Assembly: GCA_039587215.1 (NCBI GenBank)
Contig: JBDHIW010000010.1
Coordinates: 1 to 41,659 of the forward strand
DNA from: CAMYLY01 sp039587215
GTDB lineage: Bacteria > Gemmatimonadota > Gemmatimonadetes > Gemmatimonadales > GWC2-71-9
DNA length: 41,659 nucleotides
Direction: 5' to 3'
The number at the start of each line of letters is the position of its first letter. Within the stretch, counting starts at the first letter, position 1. Below, in pieces: positions 35,117-41,659 of this stretch. The translations under genes were made by a program, and so were the position numbers. The notes beneath the pieces were generated by a model. It searched no databases. It saw only the letters and a program-made list of their open reading frames with translations, and was not told the origin of the DNA.

Positions 35117-35452
35117 TCAGTCGTCCCGTCGATAGCGCCGGATCTGGACCGGCTCGAGTGTGGCCAGGCCTTCGGGCACCGCGCCGTCGAGCGTCGGGAG
35201 GAACGCCTCGATCTTGTCGGCGGAGTCTACGATCTCGACGACGACGGGCAGTTCGGTCGAGAGCCGCAGAATCTTCGAGCTGTGGATGCTGCTGTGTGCT
35301 CCAAAACCCTCGATGCCGCGGAGCACGGTGGCGCCGGCGATGCCCTGGCGACGAGCCTCGTGCACGAGCCATTCGTAGAGCGGCAGATCGTCGTGACGAT
35401 CGTGCTCGCCGACGAACACACGGAGCAGGGTGCCTTCGTCGAATGTCGGCAT
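35117..35452 (-). CDS. DUF190 (PII-like) protein
   Basis: A 111-residue protein with the DUF190 pattern: LLRVFVGEHDRHDDLPLYEW at the start, GIAGATVLRGIEGFG in the middle, and ELPVVVEIVDS. DUF190 proteins have a PII-like ferredoxin fold and are frequently encoded with crcB. The ATG at 35452 overlaps the crcB stop by one base (TGATG), which is why I use it and not an ATG two codons upstream. Probably an accessory or regulatory partner of the fluoride channel (inference from recurrent gene pairing). Confidence 0.9.
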   Translation of the reverse strand: MPTFDEGTLLRVFVGEHDRHDDLPLYEWLVHEARRQGIAGATVLRGIEGFGAHSSIHSSKILRLSTELPVVVEIVDSADKIEAFLPTLDGAVPEGLATLEPVQIRRYRRDD

Positions 35453-35841
35453 CACCATGCCCTCGTCATCGCCAGTCCCATCCACGCCGCGGTGAGGCAG
35501 AGTGCCACCTGCAGGAATACGTTGGCCAGTGCCCGCAGGTGCTCGCCGTCGCGCGCCAGCATCATCGTCTCGTACCCGAACGTCGAAAAAGTCGTGAAGC
35601 CGCCGAGGACACCAAGGAAGAGGAACGCACGGGCGTGCGGTCCAAGCATGAAGCGCCCGTCCGCGAGCCCGGCGAGCACACCGATGCCGAGGCACCCCGC
35701 GACGTTGACGACCAGGGTCCCGATCGGGAACGTCGCCGTGTTCGCAAAACGCTGCGCGGCCCCGCTCAGGCCGTACCGCATGATCGACCCTGCCGCCCCG
35801 CCGAGTCCCACGGCGATGACGCTGGACAGGGCGGGCGACAC
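35452..35841 (-). CDS. crcB: Fluoride ion channel
   Basis: A 129-residue Fluc/CrcB protein with four predicted helices, exporting fluoride as a dual-topology dimer. Signature stretches are GGAAGSIMRYGLS near the N-terminus, PIGTLVVNVAGCLGIG in helix 2, and LGGFTTFSTFGYE in helix 3, whose Phe/Thr/Ser residues line the fluoride pore. A GTG start lies two bases after the Gfo/Idh/MocA stop, so it is co-transcribed with the sugar oxidoreductase genes. No fluoride riboswitch is evident in the short upstream spaces. Confidence 0.95.
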   Translation of the reverse strand: MSPALSSVIAVGLGGAAGSIMRYGLSGAAQRFANTATFPIGTLVVNVAGCLGIGVLAGLADGRFMLGPHARAFLFLGVLGGFTTFSTFGYETMMLARDGEHLRALANVFLQVALCLTAAWMGLAMTRAW

Positions 35842-35843
35842 GC

Positions 35844-37085
35844 CTACGGTTTCCAGGTGCCCTTGGCGACGCGCGGGACGAACCCGTCCAGCCCCTTGGG
35901 CGGGAACGAGATGGTGCGGCGCTTCTCTGCGCTCATGTACGCTGCCATGAGAATCTTCACCACGTCGAGCCCGTCATCGAGCGTGAGCAGCGGCTCTTCG
36001 AGCCCGAGGAACACGCGCACGAAGTGCCGGTTCTCGGCCTCGTATCCATACGCCACCGCTTCGTCCGCCACCACCGGCATGAGTCCCATCTCGGCGTTCT
36101 GCTTTTCGACCAGATCTTCGCCGGCTTTCCCTTTGACTTCACGGCTGAAGAACAGATTGAGACCCGTCTCGAGCGTATTCCACTGCATCGAGTACTCGGG
36201 TCCGAGCAGTTCCGCCGACAACCGGAGGCCGGCACCGACGAAGCTCCACGAGGTCGTGGCCTCGCCGATGACCGTTTGACCGTCGTCGGTCTGGAACTCG
36301 ATCATGAGACTCGCGAAGTCCTCGGAGGGGGTCCGCGTGTAGTCGACCTCTTTGCCCATCATCTTCTGCAGTCGCTTGGCGTACTCGGGCCGCGTCCACT
36401 TGAGACTCGCGATGTGTGCCGTGAGCCGGACCGGTCGCACGGTCGACAGGGGCTGTCCCGGCTGGGTGAGCAGGTGCCGAACGACCAGTGCCGAGTGGCA
36501 CATCATGTCGTTCAGGACGCCGCCGCCCTGCAGGTTGCCCTGCCAGAACCAGGGCATGTGCGGACCGCTGTGTTCCTCGGCGGCTCGCGCGAGGTAGGGC
36601 CGGCCCGTGAGCGACGCACCGCGCGCCCACAGAAGCGCGTGTCCGCGTGTCACCTGCGGCGAGAAGGCCTGGTTTTCGAGATAGCCGTGTCGCAGCTTCG
36701 CCCGCTTCACCATGCGCAGGACTTCCTTGGCCTCCGCGACGTTGCGCGCGAGCGGCTTTTCGACGGCGATGCCCTTGAGCGTTCCCTTGCCGCTCCGGAT
36801 CGCCTCGACGATCTCCGTGATGTTCTCGATGCGGGCGTGATTGGGGCCGCAGATCCACAAGGCGTCGATCTCGGGATCGGCCACCATCTCGGTGATCGAC
36901 CGGTAGGCGCGTGCCTCGCCCACGTCCATGGCGCTTGCCATCCGCGCCGTAGCGGCGGCCCGCTGCCGATTGGGGCTCCACACCCCGCGCACGTCCGCAT
37001 CCCGGATGCCGACGAAAGTCTGAATGTGGAAGCGCGCGTTGAATCCGCTTCCGACGAACCCGATACCCAACCGATCCCGTGCCAT
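35844..37085 (-). CDS. Gfo/Idh/MocA-family oxidoreductase
   Basis: A 413-residue NAD(P)-dependent oxidoreductase with no signal peptide. The cofactor motif is IGFVGSGFNARFH at residues 7-19, the catalytic EKP lies in GIAVEKPLARN, and GGGVLNDMMCHSA carries the second active-site region. It is the third gene of an operon with the GMC oxidoreductase and its small subunit (29 nt spacer) and just before crcB. Related enzymes process 3-keto sugars, inositol or sugar acids (family knowledge). A cytoplasmic step downstream of periplasmic sugar oxidation would fit. Confidence 0.93.
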   Translation of the reverse strand: MARDRLGIGFVGSGFNARFHIQTFVGIRDADVRGVWSPNRQRAAATARMASAMDVGEARAYRSITEMVADPEIDALWICGPNHARIENITEIVEAIRSGKGTLKGIAVEKPLARNVAEAKEVLRMVKRAKLRHGYLENQAFSPQVTRGHALLWARGASLTGRPYLARAAEEHSGPHMPWFWQGNLQGGGVLNDMMCHSALVVRHLLTQPGQPLSTVRPVRLTAHIASLKWTRPEYAKRLQKMMGKEVDYTRTPSEDFASLMIEFQTDDGQTVIGEATTSWSFVGAGLRLSAELLGPEYSMQWNTLETGLNLFFSREVKGKAGEDLVEKQNAEMGLMPVVADEAVAYGYEAENRHFVRVFLGLEEPLLTLDDGLDVVKILMAAYMSAEKRRTISFPPKGLDGFVPRVAKGTWKP

Positions 37086-37114
37086 GATGCCGTCGCCTCT
37101 CGCGCTGTCTGGGG

Positions 37115-37747
37115 TTATTCGTTCTCGACGCCGAGCCGGCGCAGCTGCTCCTCCGGGCAGCCGTTCCACTCGGCGACGACCGTGTTCCCGATGTACTGCA
37201 GGTCCATCACACCCATCTTGCTCGACCAGAAGCCGCTCGCCGTCAGATTCCGAAAACTGTTGAAGAAGGCGACCCCGTGGGAGTGCTCGGGCGCGGCCTG
37301 ATCGGGGTAGGCGATGTCGTCCAGCACCGCGGCGCGCTGCTCGTCGGCGCATTCGAGGAAGTTGCTGCCGAACCGCTCCCGGCATTCCGTGTCGAGCCAC
37401 GCGAGCCCGCCGCGCATCGCCGTCTGGCGCCGCTCGTCGTCGCCGTCGAGCATGATAAAATCGATGAACGCCGGCACGCCCGCATCGGTCGCGCTTCCCG
37501 AGCGCTCGTCGCGCGGGATGATGATGTCGACCAGAAGGTGTACGGTATCCCACTCGTGCGGCGTGAAGAACTCTGGCGTCTGTTGCCGGGCGCGCCCGGC
37601 GGGGGACAGTGCCCGAGCGGCTCGATCCACTTCGTCGGTGGACCACGTAAATGCCGAGGCGCCGGCTGCCGCGGCCAGGACCCGCAGCACGTCGCGGCGG
37701 GTCACCTCGGCCGTGCGGGCCGTTGGGGTGGTGGGTCGTTGTGTCAT
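37115..37747 (-). CDS. Gluconate 2-dehydrogenase subunit 3 family protein (Tat signal)
   Basis: A 210-residue small subunit of membrane/periplasmic GMC dehydrogenases. The Tat signal is TRRDVLRVLAAAAGASAF near residues 16-33. The mature domain has FFTPHEWDTVHLLVDIIIP with GVPAFIDFIMLDG and, near the end, FWSSKMGVMDLQYIGN, a conserved family end. Such subunits (LacC-like) accompany the FAD subunit in glucoside 3-dehydrogenase, fructose and gluconate dehydrogenases (known). Its ATG overlaps nothing upstream except the GMC stop, forming ATGA. It probably carries the GMC partner through the Tat pathway, since the partner has no signal. Confidence 0.93.
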   Translation of the reverse strand: MTQRPTTPTARTAEVTRRDVLRVLAAAAGASAFTWSTDEVDRAARALSPAGRARQQTPEFFTPHEWDTVHLLVDIIIPRDERSGSATDAGVPAFIDFIMLDGDDERRQTAMRGGLAWLDTECRERFGSNFLECADEQRAAVLDDIAYPDQAAPEHSHGVAFFNSFRNLTASGFWSSKMGVMDLQYIGNTVVAEWNGCPEEQLRRLGVENE

Positions 37748-39435
37748 AGGGCCCCCGCGCGTCGCTGTTCGACGATGTAGTCCGACGTACGCCATGCCAG
37801 TGCCATGATCGTCCACGTCGGGTTCTTGTCGGCCTGGGAGACGAACGGCCCGCCGTCGGTGACGAACAGGTTCCGCACGTCGTGCGCCTGGCAGTGGGCG
37901 TTGAGCACCGAGCGTCCGGGATCATCGCCCATCCGGGTCACGCCGAGCTCGTGGATGATCCGGCCGCCCGGCGCGATGCCGTAGCCGTCTTCCGCCGACG
38001 GCATGTCGCCAAACGGCTCGCCACCCATTTCCCGGATGAGGGCGCGGAAGGTCTCCTGCATGTGCTTGACCTGCAGGTACTCATGATCCGTCCACTTGAA
38101 GTGGAAGCGGAGGACCGGGATACCCCACTTGTCCACCGTATTTGGATCGAGTTCGCAGTACGTGTCGTCGTTGGGCACCATTTCGCCCCGTCCCGAGAAC
38201 CCAACGACCGAGCCGTAGTAGCGTCGATAGTCGTCCTTGAGCGACGCGCCGTAACCGCCGTTCTGCCCGGGGAAGTTGTGAATGTTGCCCATGAACCCGT
38301 AACTCGGCATGCCGCGGCCGCCCCACATCTCGATGTGGTATCCGCGGGGGAAGTCGAGCGTGGCGTTGTCGAGCCACCAGGGCATGTACAGATGGGCGCC
38401 CCCGACACCGTCTTCGTTGTGCGGGATGCCGTCCATGAGGGCCGGGATGAAGCCGGCGACATCGGTGCCCGTCGTGTCGGTCAGGTATTTCCCGACGGTC
38501 CCGCTCGAGTTCGCCAGCCCCTCGGGGAACATCGACGAATGCGAGTTGAGGAGGATGCGTGCCGATTCGCACGCGCTCGCCGCCAGGACGACGATGCGCG
38601 CCCGGACGTGTTCCTCACGACCGGTCTCCTTGTCGATGAACACCACGCCCGTCGCCAGACCGCTCCGGTCGTGCGTCACCTCGCGCACCATGGCGTTGGT
38701 CCGCAGGGTGAGATTCCCGCTCGTGAGTGTCGGGAAGATGAGCACGTTGGGCGACGTGAAGTTGGCGTTCGTCGAGCACCCGCGACTGCACTGACCGCAG
38801 TAGTGGCAGGCCGGGCGACCGTTGAGCGGCTGTGTGAGGATCGACAGCCGCGACGCGATGCACGGAATGTTCAGCCGCTGCGAGGCCTGCTGGGCCAGGA
38901 GTTCCCAGCAACGGGGGCGGGGCGGCGGTTGGAAGATGCTGTCGGGCTGATTGTGAATACCCTCCGCACTTCCGAACACGCCGATCAGCCGGTCGACCCG
39001 GTCGTAGTAGGGCGCGATCTCGTCATAAGTGATCGGCCAGTCGTCGCCCATTCCGTCGATCGACCGCCGCTGGAAGTCGTCGGGACCGAACCGCAGGGAG
39101 ATGCGGCCCCAGTGGTTGGTGCGCCCGCCGAGCATCCGGGAGCGGAACCAGTCGAAACGCGTGCCGGGGGCCGACGTGTACGGCTCACCCTCGAGGGACC
39201 ATCCCCCGAGGTTGGCGCCGAATTCGCCGAATTGCCGCTCGGGCGTCGACGCGCCGCGCCGCGGCGAGTCGTAGGCCCACTTGAACATGGCCGTATCGGT
39301 CGTGTTGTCCCACATCGGACCGGCTTCGAGCATGAGAACGTTGGCGCCGGCTTCGCTGAGAATCTTGGCCGTCATGCCGCCGCCGGCTCCGGAGCCGACG
39401 ATGCAGACGTCGAACGTGTCCTGCATTCTGGACAT
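37744..39435 (-). CDS. GMC oxidoreductase, glucoside/sugar dehydrogenase large subunit
   Basis: A 563-residue FAD-dependent GMC oxidoreductase. The FAD motif VGSGAGGGMTAKIL begins at residue 13; GGRTNHWG and the C-terminal HELGVTRMG with NPTWTIMALAWR contain the usual catalytic His and Asn. An unusual cysteine cluster CHYCGQCSRGC (C210-x2-C-x2-C-x3-C) could hold an iron-sulfur cluster, as in some sugar dehydrogenases (inference). The ATG at 39435 has GGAG upstream; longer in-frame starts are rejected. There is no signal peptide, consistent with co-export by the Tat-bearing small subunit encoded next. The electron acceptor, often a cytochrome c, is not encoded nearby. Confidence 0.93.
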   Translation of the reverse strand: MSRMQDTFDVCIVGSGAGGGMTAKILSEAGANVLMLEAGPMWDNTTDTAMFKWAYDSPRRGASTPERQFGEFGANLGGWSLEGEPYTSAPGTRFDWFRSRMLGGRTNHWGRISLRFGPDDFQRRSIDGMGDDWPITYDEIAPYYDRVDRLIGVFGSAEGIHNQPDSIFQPPPRPRCWELLAQQASQRLNIPCIASRLSILTQPLNGRPACHYCGQCSRGCSTNANFTSPNVLIFPTLTSGNLTLRTNAMVREVTHDRSGLATGVVFIDKETGREEHVRARIVVLAASACESARILLNSHSSMFPEGLANSSGTVGKYLTDTTGTDVAGFIPALMDGIPHNEDGVGGAHLYMPWWLDNATLDFPRGYHIEMWGGRGMPSYGFMGNIHNFPGQNGGYGASLKDDYRRYYGSVVGFSGRGEMVPNDDTYCELDPNTVDKWGIPVLRFHFKWTDHEYLQVKHMQETFRALIREMGGEPFGDMPSAEDGYGIAPGGRIIHELGVTRMGDDPGRSVLNAHCQAHDVRNLFVTDGGPFVSQADKNPTWTIMALAWRTSDYIVEQRRAGAL

Positions 39436-39550
39436 GGGCGTCGCTCCTGCGGGGTCGCCCGTGAAGGTATCCGCGGGACCGGGACAGGGACAGACCGGGG
39501 AACGGAACCCGGCCTTCCGGTGTTGTCGAACGCGGATATCCTTCGACGAC

Positions 39551-40273
39551 ATGCCGATGTTCGCGATGCTACAGAGTTTGTCCGAGCAGATCAGCCACTC
39601 GCCGCTGCTGGCGGCGGCGTCGCTGTTCGGTGCGGGTGTGCTCACGAGTCTCACGCCGTGCATCTATCCCATGATCCCGATTACGGCGAGCGTGATCGCG
39701 GGAACCGCGGGGGAGGGTGCGCGGCTCCGGCGCCGGATGGGGCTCACTGGGACGTATGTCGCGGGACTGGCCCTTCTCTACGCCAGTATGGGACTGCTGG
39801 CGGGGCTCACGGGCTCGCTGTTCGGCGCGGTCGCGTCCCATCCGGCGGCGCGGGTGGCGATCGCCGTGCTGCTCGTCCTGTTCGCGCTCGCCATGTTCGA
39901 CGTCTACGCCGTGGCCATTCCTGCGCGATTGCTCGCCTGGGCCGGCGCGCTCCCGGGCGGCAGTTATCCCGCCGTCTTCCTGCTCGGGGCCACCTCGGGC
40001 CTCGTGGCGGCGCCCTGTGGCGCGCCAGCCTTCGCGGCGGTCCTGACCTGGGTGGCGACCACGGGCAGCGCGGCCCTGGGCTTCGGCTATCTCTTCGTCT
40101 TCTCGCTTGGGATGACCGCGGTGCTCGCGGTCGTCGGGGTCTTTTCGGGCACGGTGGCGACACTGCCCAAGACGGGCCCCTGGATGCTATGGGTGAAGCG
40201 CGGGGCGGGGAGCATTATGCTCGCGGTGGCAGCGTACTACGTCTGGTTGGCAGCCACGTACTTCTGGGGATGA
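39551..40273 (+). CDS. CcdA/DsbD-like transmembrane thiol electron carrier
   Basis: A 240-residue inner-membrane protein with six or so hydrophobic segments, moving electrons from cytoplasmic thioredoxin to periplasmic thiols. The redox cysteines are Cys37 in LTPCIYPMIP and Cys156 in AAPCGAPAF, in the two matching positions of the DsbD beta domain. It lacks the flanking periplasmic domains of full DsbD. The following TlpA-like thioredoxin starts inside its stop codon (ATGA), so the two form a relay. The ATG at 39551 is chosen as the first start before the first helix; earlier in-frame sequence is antisense to the GMC gene. Confidence 0.93.
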   Translation: MPMFAMLQSLSEQISHSPLLAAASLFGAGVLTSLTPCIYPMIPITASVIAGTAGEGARLRRRMGLTGTYVAGLALLYASMGLLAGLTGSLFGAVASHPAARVAIAVLLVLFALAMFDVYAVAIPARLLAWAGALPGGSYPAVFLLGATSGLVAAPCGAPAFAAVLTWVATTGSAALGFGYLFVFSLGMTAVLAVVGVFSGTVATLPKTGPWMLWVKRGAGSIMLAVAAYYVWLAATYFWG

Positions 40274-40791
40274 GGTTTTCGATGTGCACGACCACTCGAA
40301 TGACGGTGCTCCTTGCCATGGCGTGGACGGTGGGCGCCGCGACACTCACCGCGCAGGACCACATCGGGTTGGCGCGCGGAACGGTGGCGGAAGCCGTCGT
40401 CGTCGAGGACTTGGACGGTGAGCCGTTCGACCTGGGCGACCTCGTGGGCCAACGTCCGGTGCTTCTCCAGTTCTGGGCGACGTGGTGCCCGGACTGTGAA
40501 CGCCTCTTCCCGCACATGAAGGCGATGCATGCCGCGTATGGCGACGACGTGGCATTCGTGGCCGTCGCCGTGGCGGTCAATCAGTCCAAGCGGAGGATCC
40601 GGCGCCATCTCGAGCGCGACCCGCTCCCGTTCCATGTCGTCTGGGATACCCGAGGGCGTGCCACGCGGGCCTTCATGGCGCCGACCACGTCCTACGTGGT
40701 GATTCTGGACGCGTCGGGGACGGTCGTGTATACGGGTGTGGGCAGCGAACAGGACCTGAAACCGGGGATCGAGGCTGCGCTGAGTCGCTGA
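40270..40791 (+). CDS. TlpA/ResA-like exported thioredoxin
   Basis: A 173-residue periplasmic thioredoxin-fold protein. Residues 1-29 are a signal peptide ending TLTAQ. The active site is WATWCPDCERLF with Cys73 and Cys76. The remaining fold (VVWDTRGRATRAFMAPTTSYVVILDASG, with the cis-Pro loop) is complete. It overlaps ccdA by 4 nt, so CcdA most likely reduces it. A second possible start (MCTTTR) lies at 40282. Possible clients are cytochrome c maturation or the convergent exported peroxiredoxin (inference). Confidence 0.92.
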   Translation: MRFSMCTTTRMTVLLAMAWTVGAATLTAQDHIGLARGTVAEAVVVEDLDGEPFDLGDLVGQRPVLLQFWATWCPDCERLFPHMKAMHAAYGDDVAFVAVAVAVNQSKRRIRRHLERDPLPFHVVWDTRGRATRAFMAPTTSYVVILDASGTVVYTGVGSEQDLKPGIEAALSR

Positions 40792-40807
40792 CGCGTCCGG
40801 AAAACAC

Positions 40808-40843
40808 ACGCGGGGCCGGCACGCTCGCGCGCCGGCCCCGCGT
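40808..40843. terminator. Strong hairpin between the tlpA-like and peroxiredoxin genes
   Basis: Perfect 13-bp stem ACGCGGGGCCGGC (40808-40820), 10-nt loop, complementary arm 40831-40843, located between two convergent stop codons. A run of four As precedes it on the plus strand, that is, four Us after the hairpin in the minus-strand transcript, fitting intrinsic termination of the peroxiredoxin gene. Confidence 0.8.
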
Positions 40844-40866
40844 CGTCGAGCGGCAGGTTCCGTTCG

Positions 40867-41418
40867 CTACATCCCGTCGTCCACCGGCTCGGCAATACGT
40901 TCGAGCGCGGCCCCGAGCTCCTCATAGGCCGTCGGGTCGATCTCACGGAACGGAACCGCCCGCCAGGCGATCCGTCCGTCCGGACCGACGACGAACACGT
41001 GCCGTCCGGCTCGGAATCCGTAGTTCGCGTGCACGGCGCCGTCCGGGTCGCTCGCCATCGCGAACGGGAATTCGTCGTCGCGCGCCCACGATGCGAGATC
41101 CTCGACGGGATCGCGGCTGATCGCGATCAGCGTGATGTTGCGGCCGCCGTTGAACACCTGTGCGTACTGATCACGGTACGCATGCATTTGGATCGTTCAG
41201 CCGCGTGTCCTCGCTCGGTAGAAGAAGGCGAGGACGACGGTCTTGCCCGCGTAATCCGAGAGCCGGATCGGGTCGGCGAGCACGCCGTGCCGCGTCGCGC
41301 CGGCGATCTCGAAATCCGGTGCGACCGCACCGACGGCCAGCGGTTCGGAGGGGGCGTCCTGGGCCGCCGCGGGCACGGCGATCACTAGTGCGGCAGCGAG
41401 AAGCAGAAGTCGGGACAT
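40867..41418 (-). CDS. Exported peroxiredoxin with UGA (candidate selenocysteine) at the peroxidatic position
   Basis: An AhpC/TSA-family peroxiredoxin of 183 residues if the internal TGA at 41197-41199 is read through. Residues 1-20 form a signal peptide ending AAAQ. The domain runs VGAVAPDFEIAG, then KTVVLAFFYRARTRG, then the TGA at codon 74, then TIQMHAYRDQYAQVF and FVVGPDGRIAWR. In peroxiredoxins the active site is T-x-x-C; Thr71 is present and the TGA takes the Cys position. Both halves are in the same frame with no other disruption and no other cysteine in the protein. A SECIS-like stem-loop follows the TGA. A point mutation or base error (TGC/TGT to TGA) is the alternative. Confidence 0.8.
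41161..41182 (-). promoter_or_regulatory. SECIS-like stem-loop downstream of the in-frame UGA
   Basis: On the minus strand, 14 nt after the TGA, a perfect 7-bp stem TGCGTAC (41182-41176) and GTACGCA (41167-41161) encloses the 8-nt loop CGTGATCA. The UGA-to-loop distance is 21 nt and a G is the second loop base. This matches the published general features of bacterial SECIS elements (apical loop a short distance after UGA, with an early G). The element lies inside coding sequence, as expected for bacteria. Confidence 0.65.
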
Positions 41419-41488
41419 GGTCGGTCCTTCGTAAGCGGAAACCGGAATCTAGCTCGGCCTCCGCGCCGTCGACACCAGCAGTTTCGGT

Positions 41489-41659
41489 CTACTCGCCTCG
41501 ACGCCAGCCGGCTCCACTCTTGCGGAAGAAGGCCGCGTCTTCCGCGTAGCCGCTGGTCGCTTCCTCGAGCGCGTGCATGGCGTCCGGCGACAGCGGGGTG
41601 AACTCGCGGGCGATGGCGATGTTTTCCTCCAGCTGGGCCACGGTGTCGCAGCCCACGAT
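41489..41659 (-). CDS. Aldo/keto reductase, C-terminal fragment (runs off the window)
   Basis: The last 56 residues of a protein whose 5' part lies beyond the window edge. The fragment IVGCDTVAQLEENIAIAREF followed by TPLSPDAM matches the C-terminal region of aldo/keto reductases, where residues around VAQLEEN contact NADPH. It ends with a TAG at 41489-41491, 70 nt before the peroxiredoxin start on the same strand. NADPH-dependent carbonyl reduction is the family role; the substrate cannot be judged. Confidence 0.75.
   Translation of the reverse strand: MVGCDTVAQLEENIAIAREFTPLSPDAMHALEEATSGYAEDAAFFRKSGAGWRRGE

Noticed and set aside
37882..40269. Very long upstream extension of the TlpA-like frame, antisense to the GMC gene
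   Set aside because: Only the part from 40270 has a signal peptide and thioredoxin motifs; the rest is antisense noise.
40867..41418. Treating the peroxiredoxin as two separate genes or a simple pseudogene
   Set aside because: The halves share one frame, the only defect is a TGA at the exact catalytic Cys codon, and a SECIS-like hairpin follows; Sec decoding explains all of this more simply, though a base error remains possible.
1..41659. Search for tRNA, rRNA, CRISPR, transposase or integrase signatures
   Set aside because: None seen by eye in either strand; all sizeable spaces are occupied by genes.

Overview
The window is a GC-rich bacterial chromosomal segment, apparently from a metagenomic or draft assembly because it holds one run of 47 Ns. 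Gene content suggests a Gemmatimonadota-like or similar heterotroph: exported M14 and M28 peptidases, an ECF sigma/anti-sigma/PDZ operon, a PadR regulator, DUF1080 proteins, Tat-dependent Gfo/Idh/MocA enzymes and a GMC/gluconate-2-dehydrogenase-subunit-3 pair. The phylum is an inference, since no rRNA or other phylogenetic marker beyond leuS is present. Coding density is very high, many genes overlap by 4 nt (ATGA/GTGA), and no gene-free stretch exceeds 300 bases. I saw no tRNA, rRNA, CRISPR array, insertion sequence or prophage.

Layout. 1-5.7 kb (+): leuS, a lipoprotein SGNH hydrolase, then ECF sigma factor, zinc-binding anti-sigma factor and a double-PDZ exported protein, closed by a 15-bp hairpin. 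5.8-8.5 kb (-): an exported M14 peptidase interrupted by the assembly gap. 8.6-9.2 kb (+): a PadR regulator behind a near-perfect palindrome. 9.2-11.9 kb (-): SPFH protein, small ribbon-helix-helix protein and exported alpha/beta hydrolase in one operon. 12-17.3 kb (-): cyclophilin lipoprotein, SDR, Asp-box/YCF48-like protein, and a GH38 alpha-mannosidase whose C-terminus is frameshifted. 17.4-18.8 kb (+): an exported tandem DUF1080 (3-keto-disaccharide hydrolase-like) protein.

18.8-28.6 kb is a catabolic block. A minus-strand operon runs creatininase-family protein, SDR, Rid-family protein, crotonase, acyl-CoA dehydrogenase, anthraniloyl-CoA monooxygenase/reductase, tryptophan 2,3-dioxygenase, kynureninase. 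A benzoate/2-aminobenzoate-CoA ligase diverges from it only 21 nt away. Together these predict tryptophan to N-formylkynurenine to kynurenine to anthranilate to anthraniloyl-CoA, then dearomatisation and beta-oxidation-like steps. No classical kynurenine formamidase is visible; the creatininase-family protein is my candidate for that step.

28.6-39.5 kb: TfoX-N protein, DUF6265 protein, a nucleoside/sugar MFS transporter with a Tat-secreted Gfo/Idh/MocA enzyme and a TPR protein (+), then VOC enzyme and M28 peptidase (-), then a minus-strand operon GMC oxidoreductase, gluconate-2-dehydrogenase subunit 3, Gfo/Idh/MocA, CrcB fluoride channel, DUF190. With the tandem DUF1080 protein these resemble the parts list of periplasmic 3-keto-glycoside metabolism.

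39.5-41.7 kb: CcdA/DsbD-like membrane protein and TlpA-like thioredoxin (+), a strong terminator, then a convergent exported peroxiredoxin. Its reading frame is interrupted only by a UGA exactly where the peroxidatic cysteine belongs, followed by a stem-loop matching bacterial SECIS geometry. I interpret it as a selenocysteine peroxiredoxin, the most striking item in the window. The right edge holds the C-terminus of an aldo/keto reductase.
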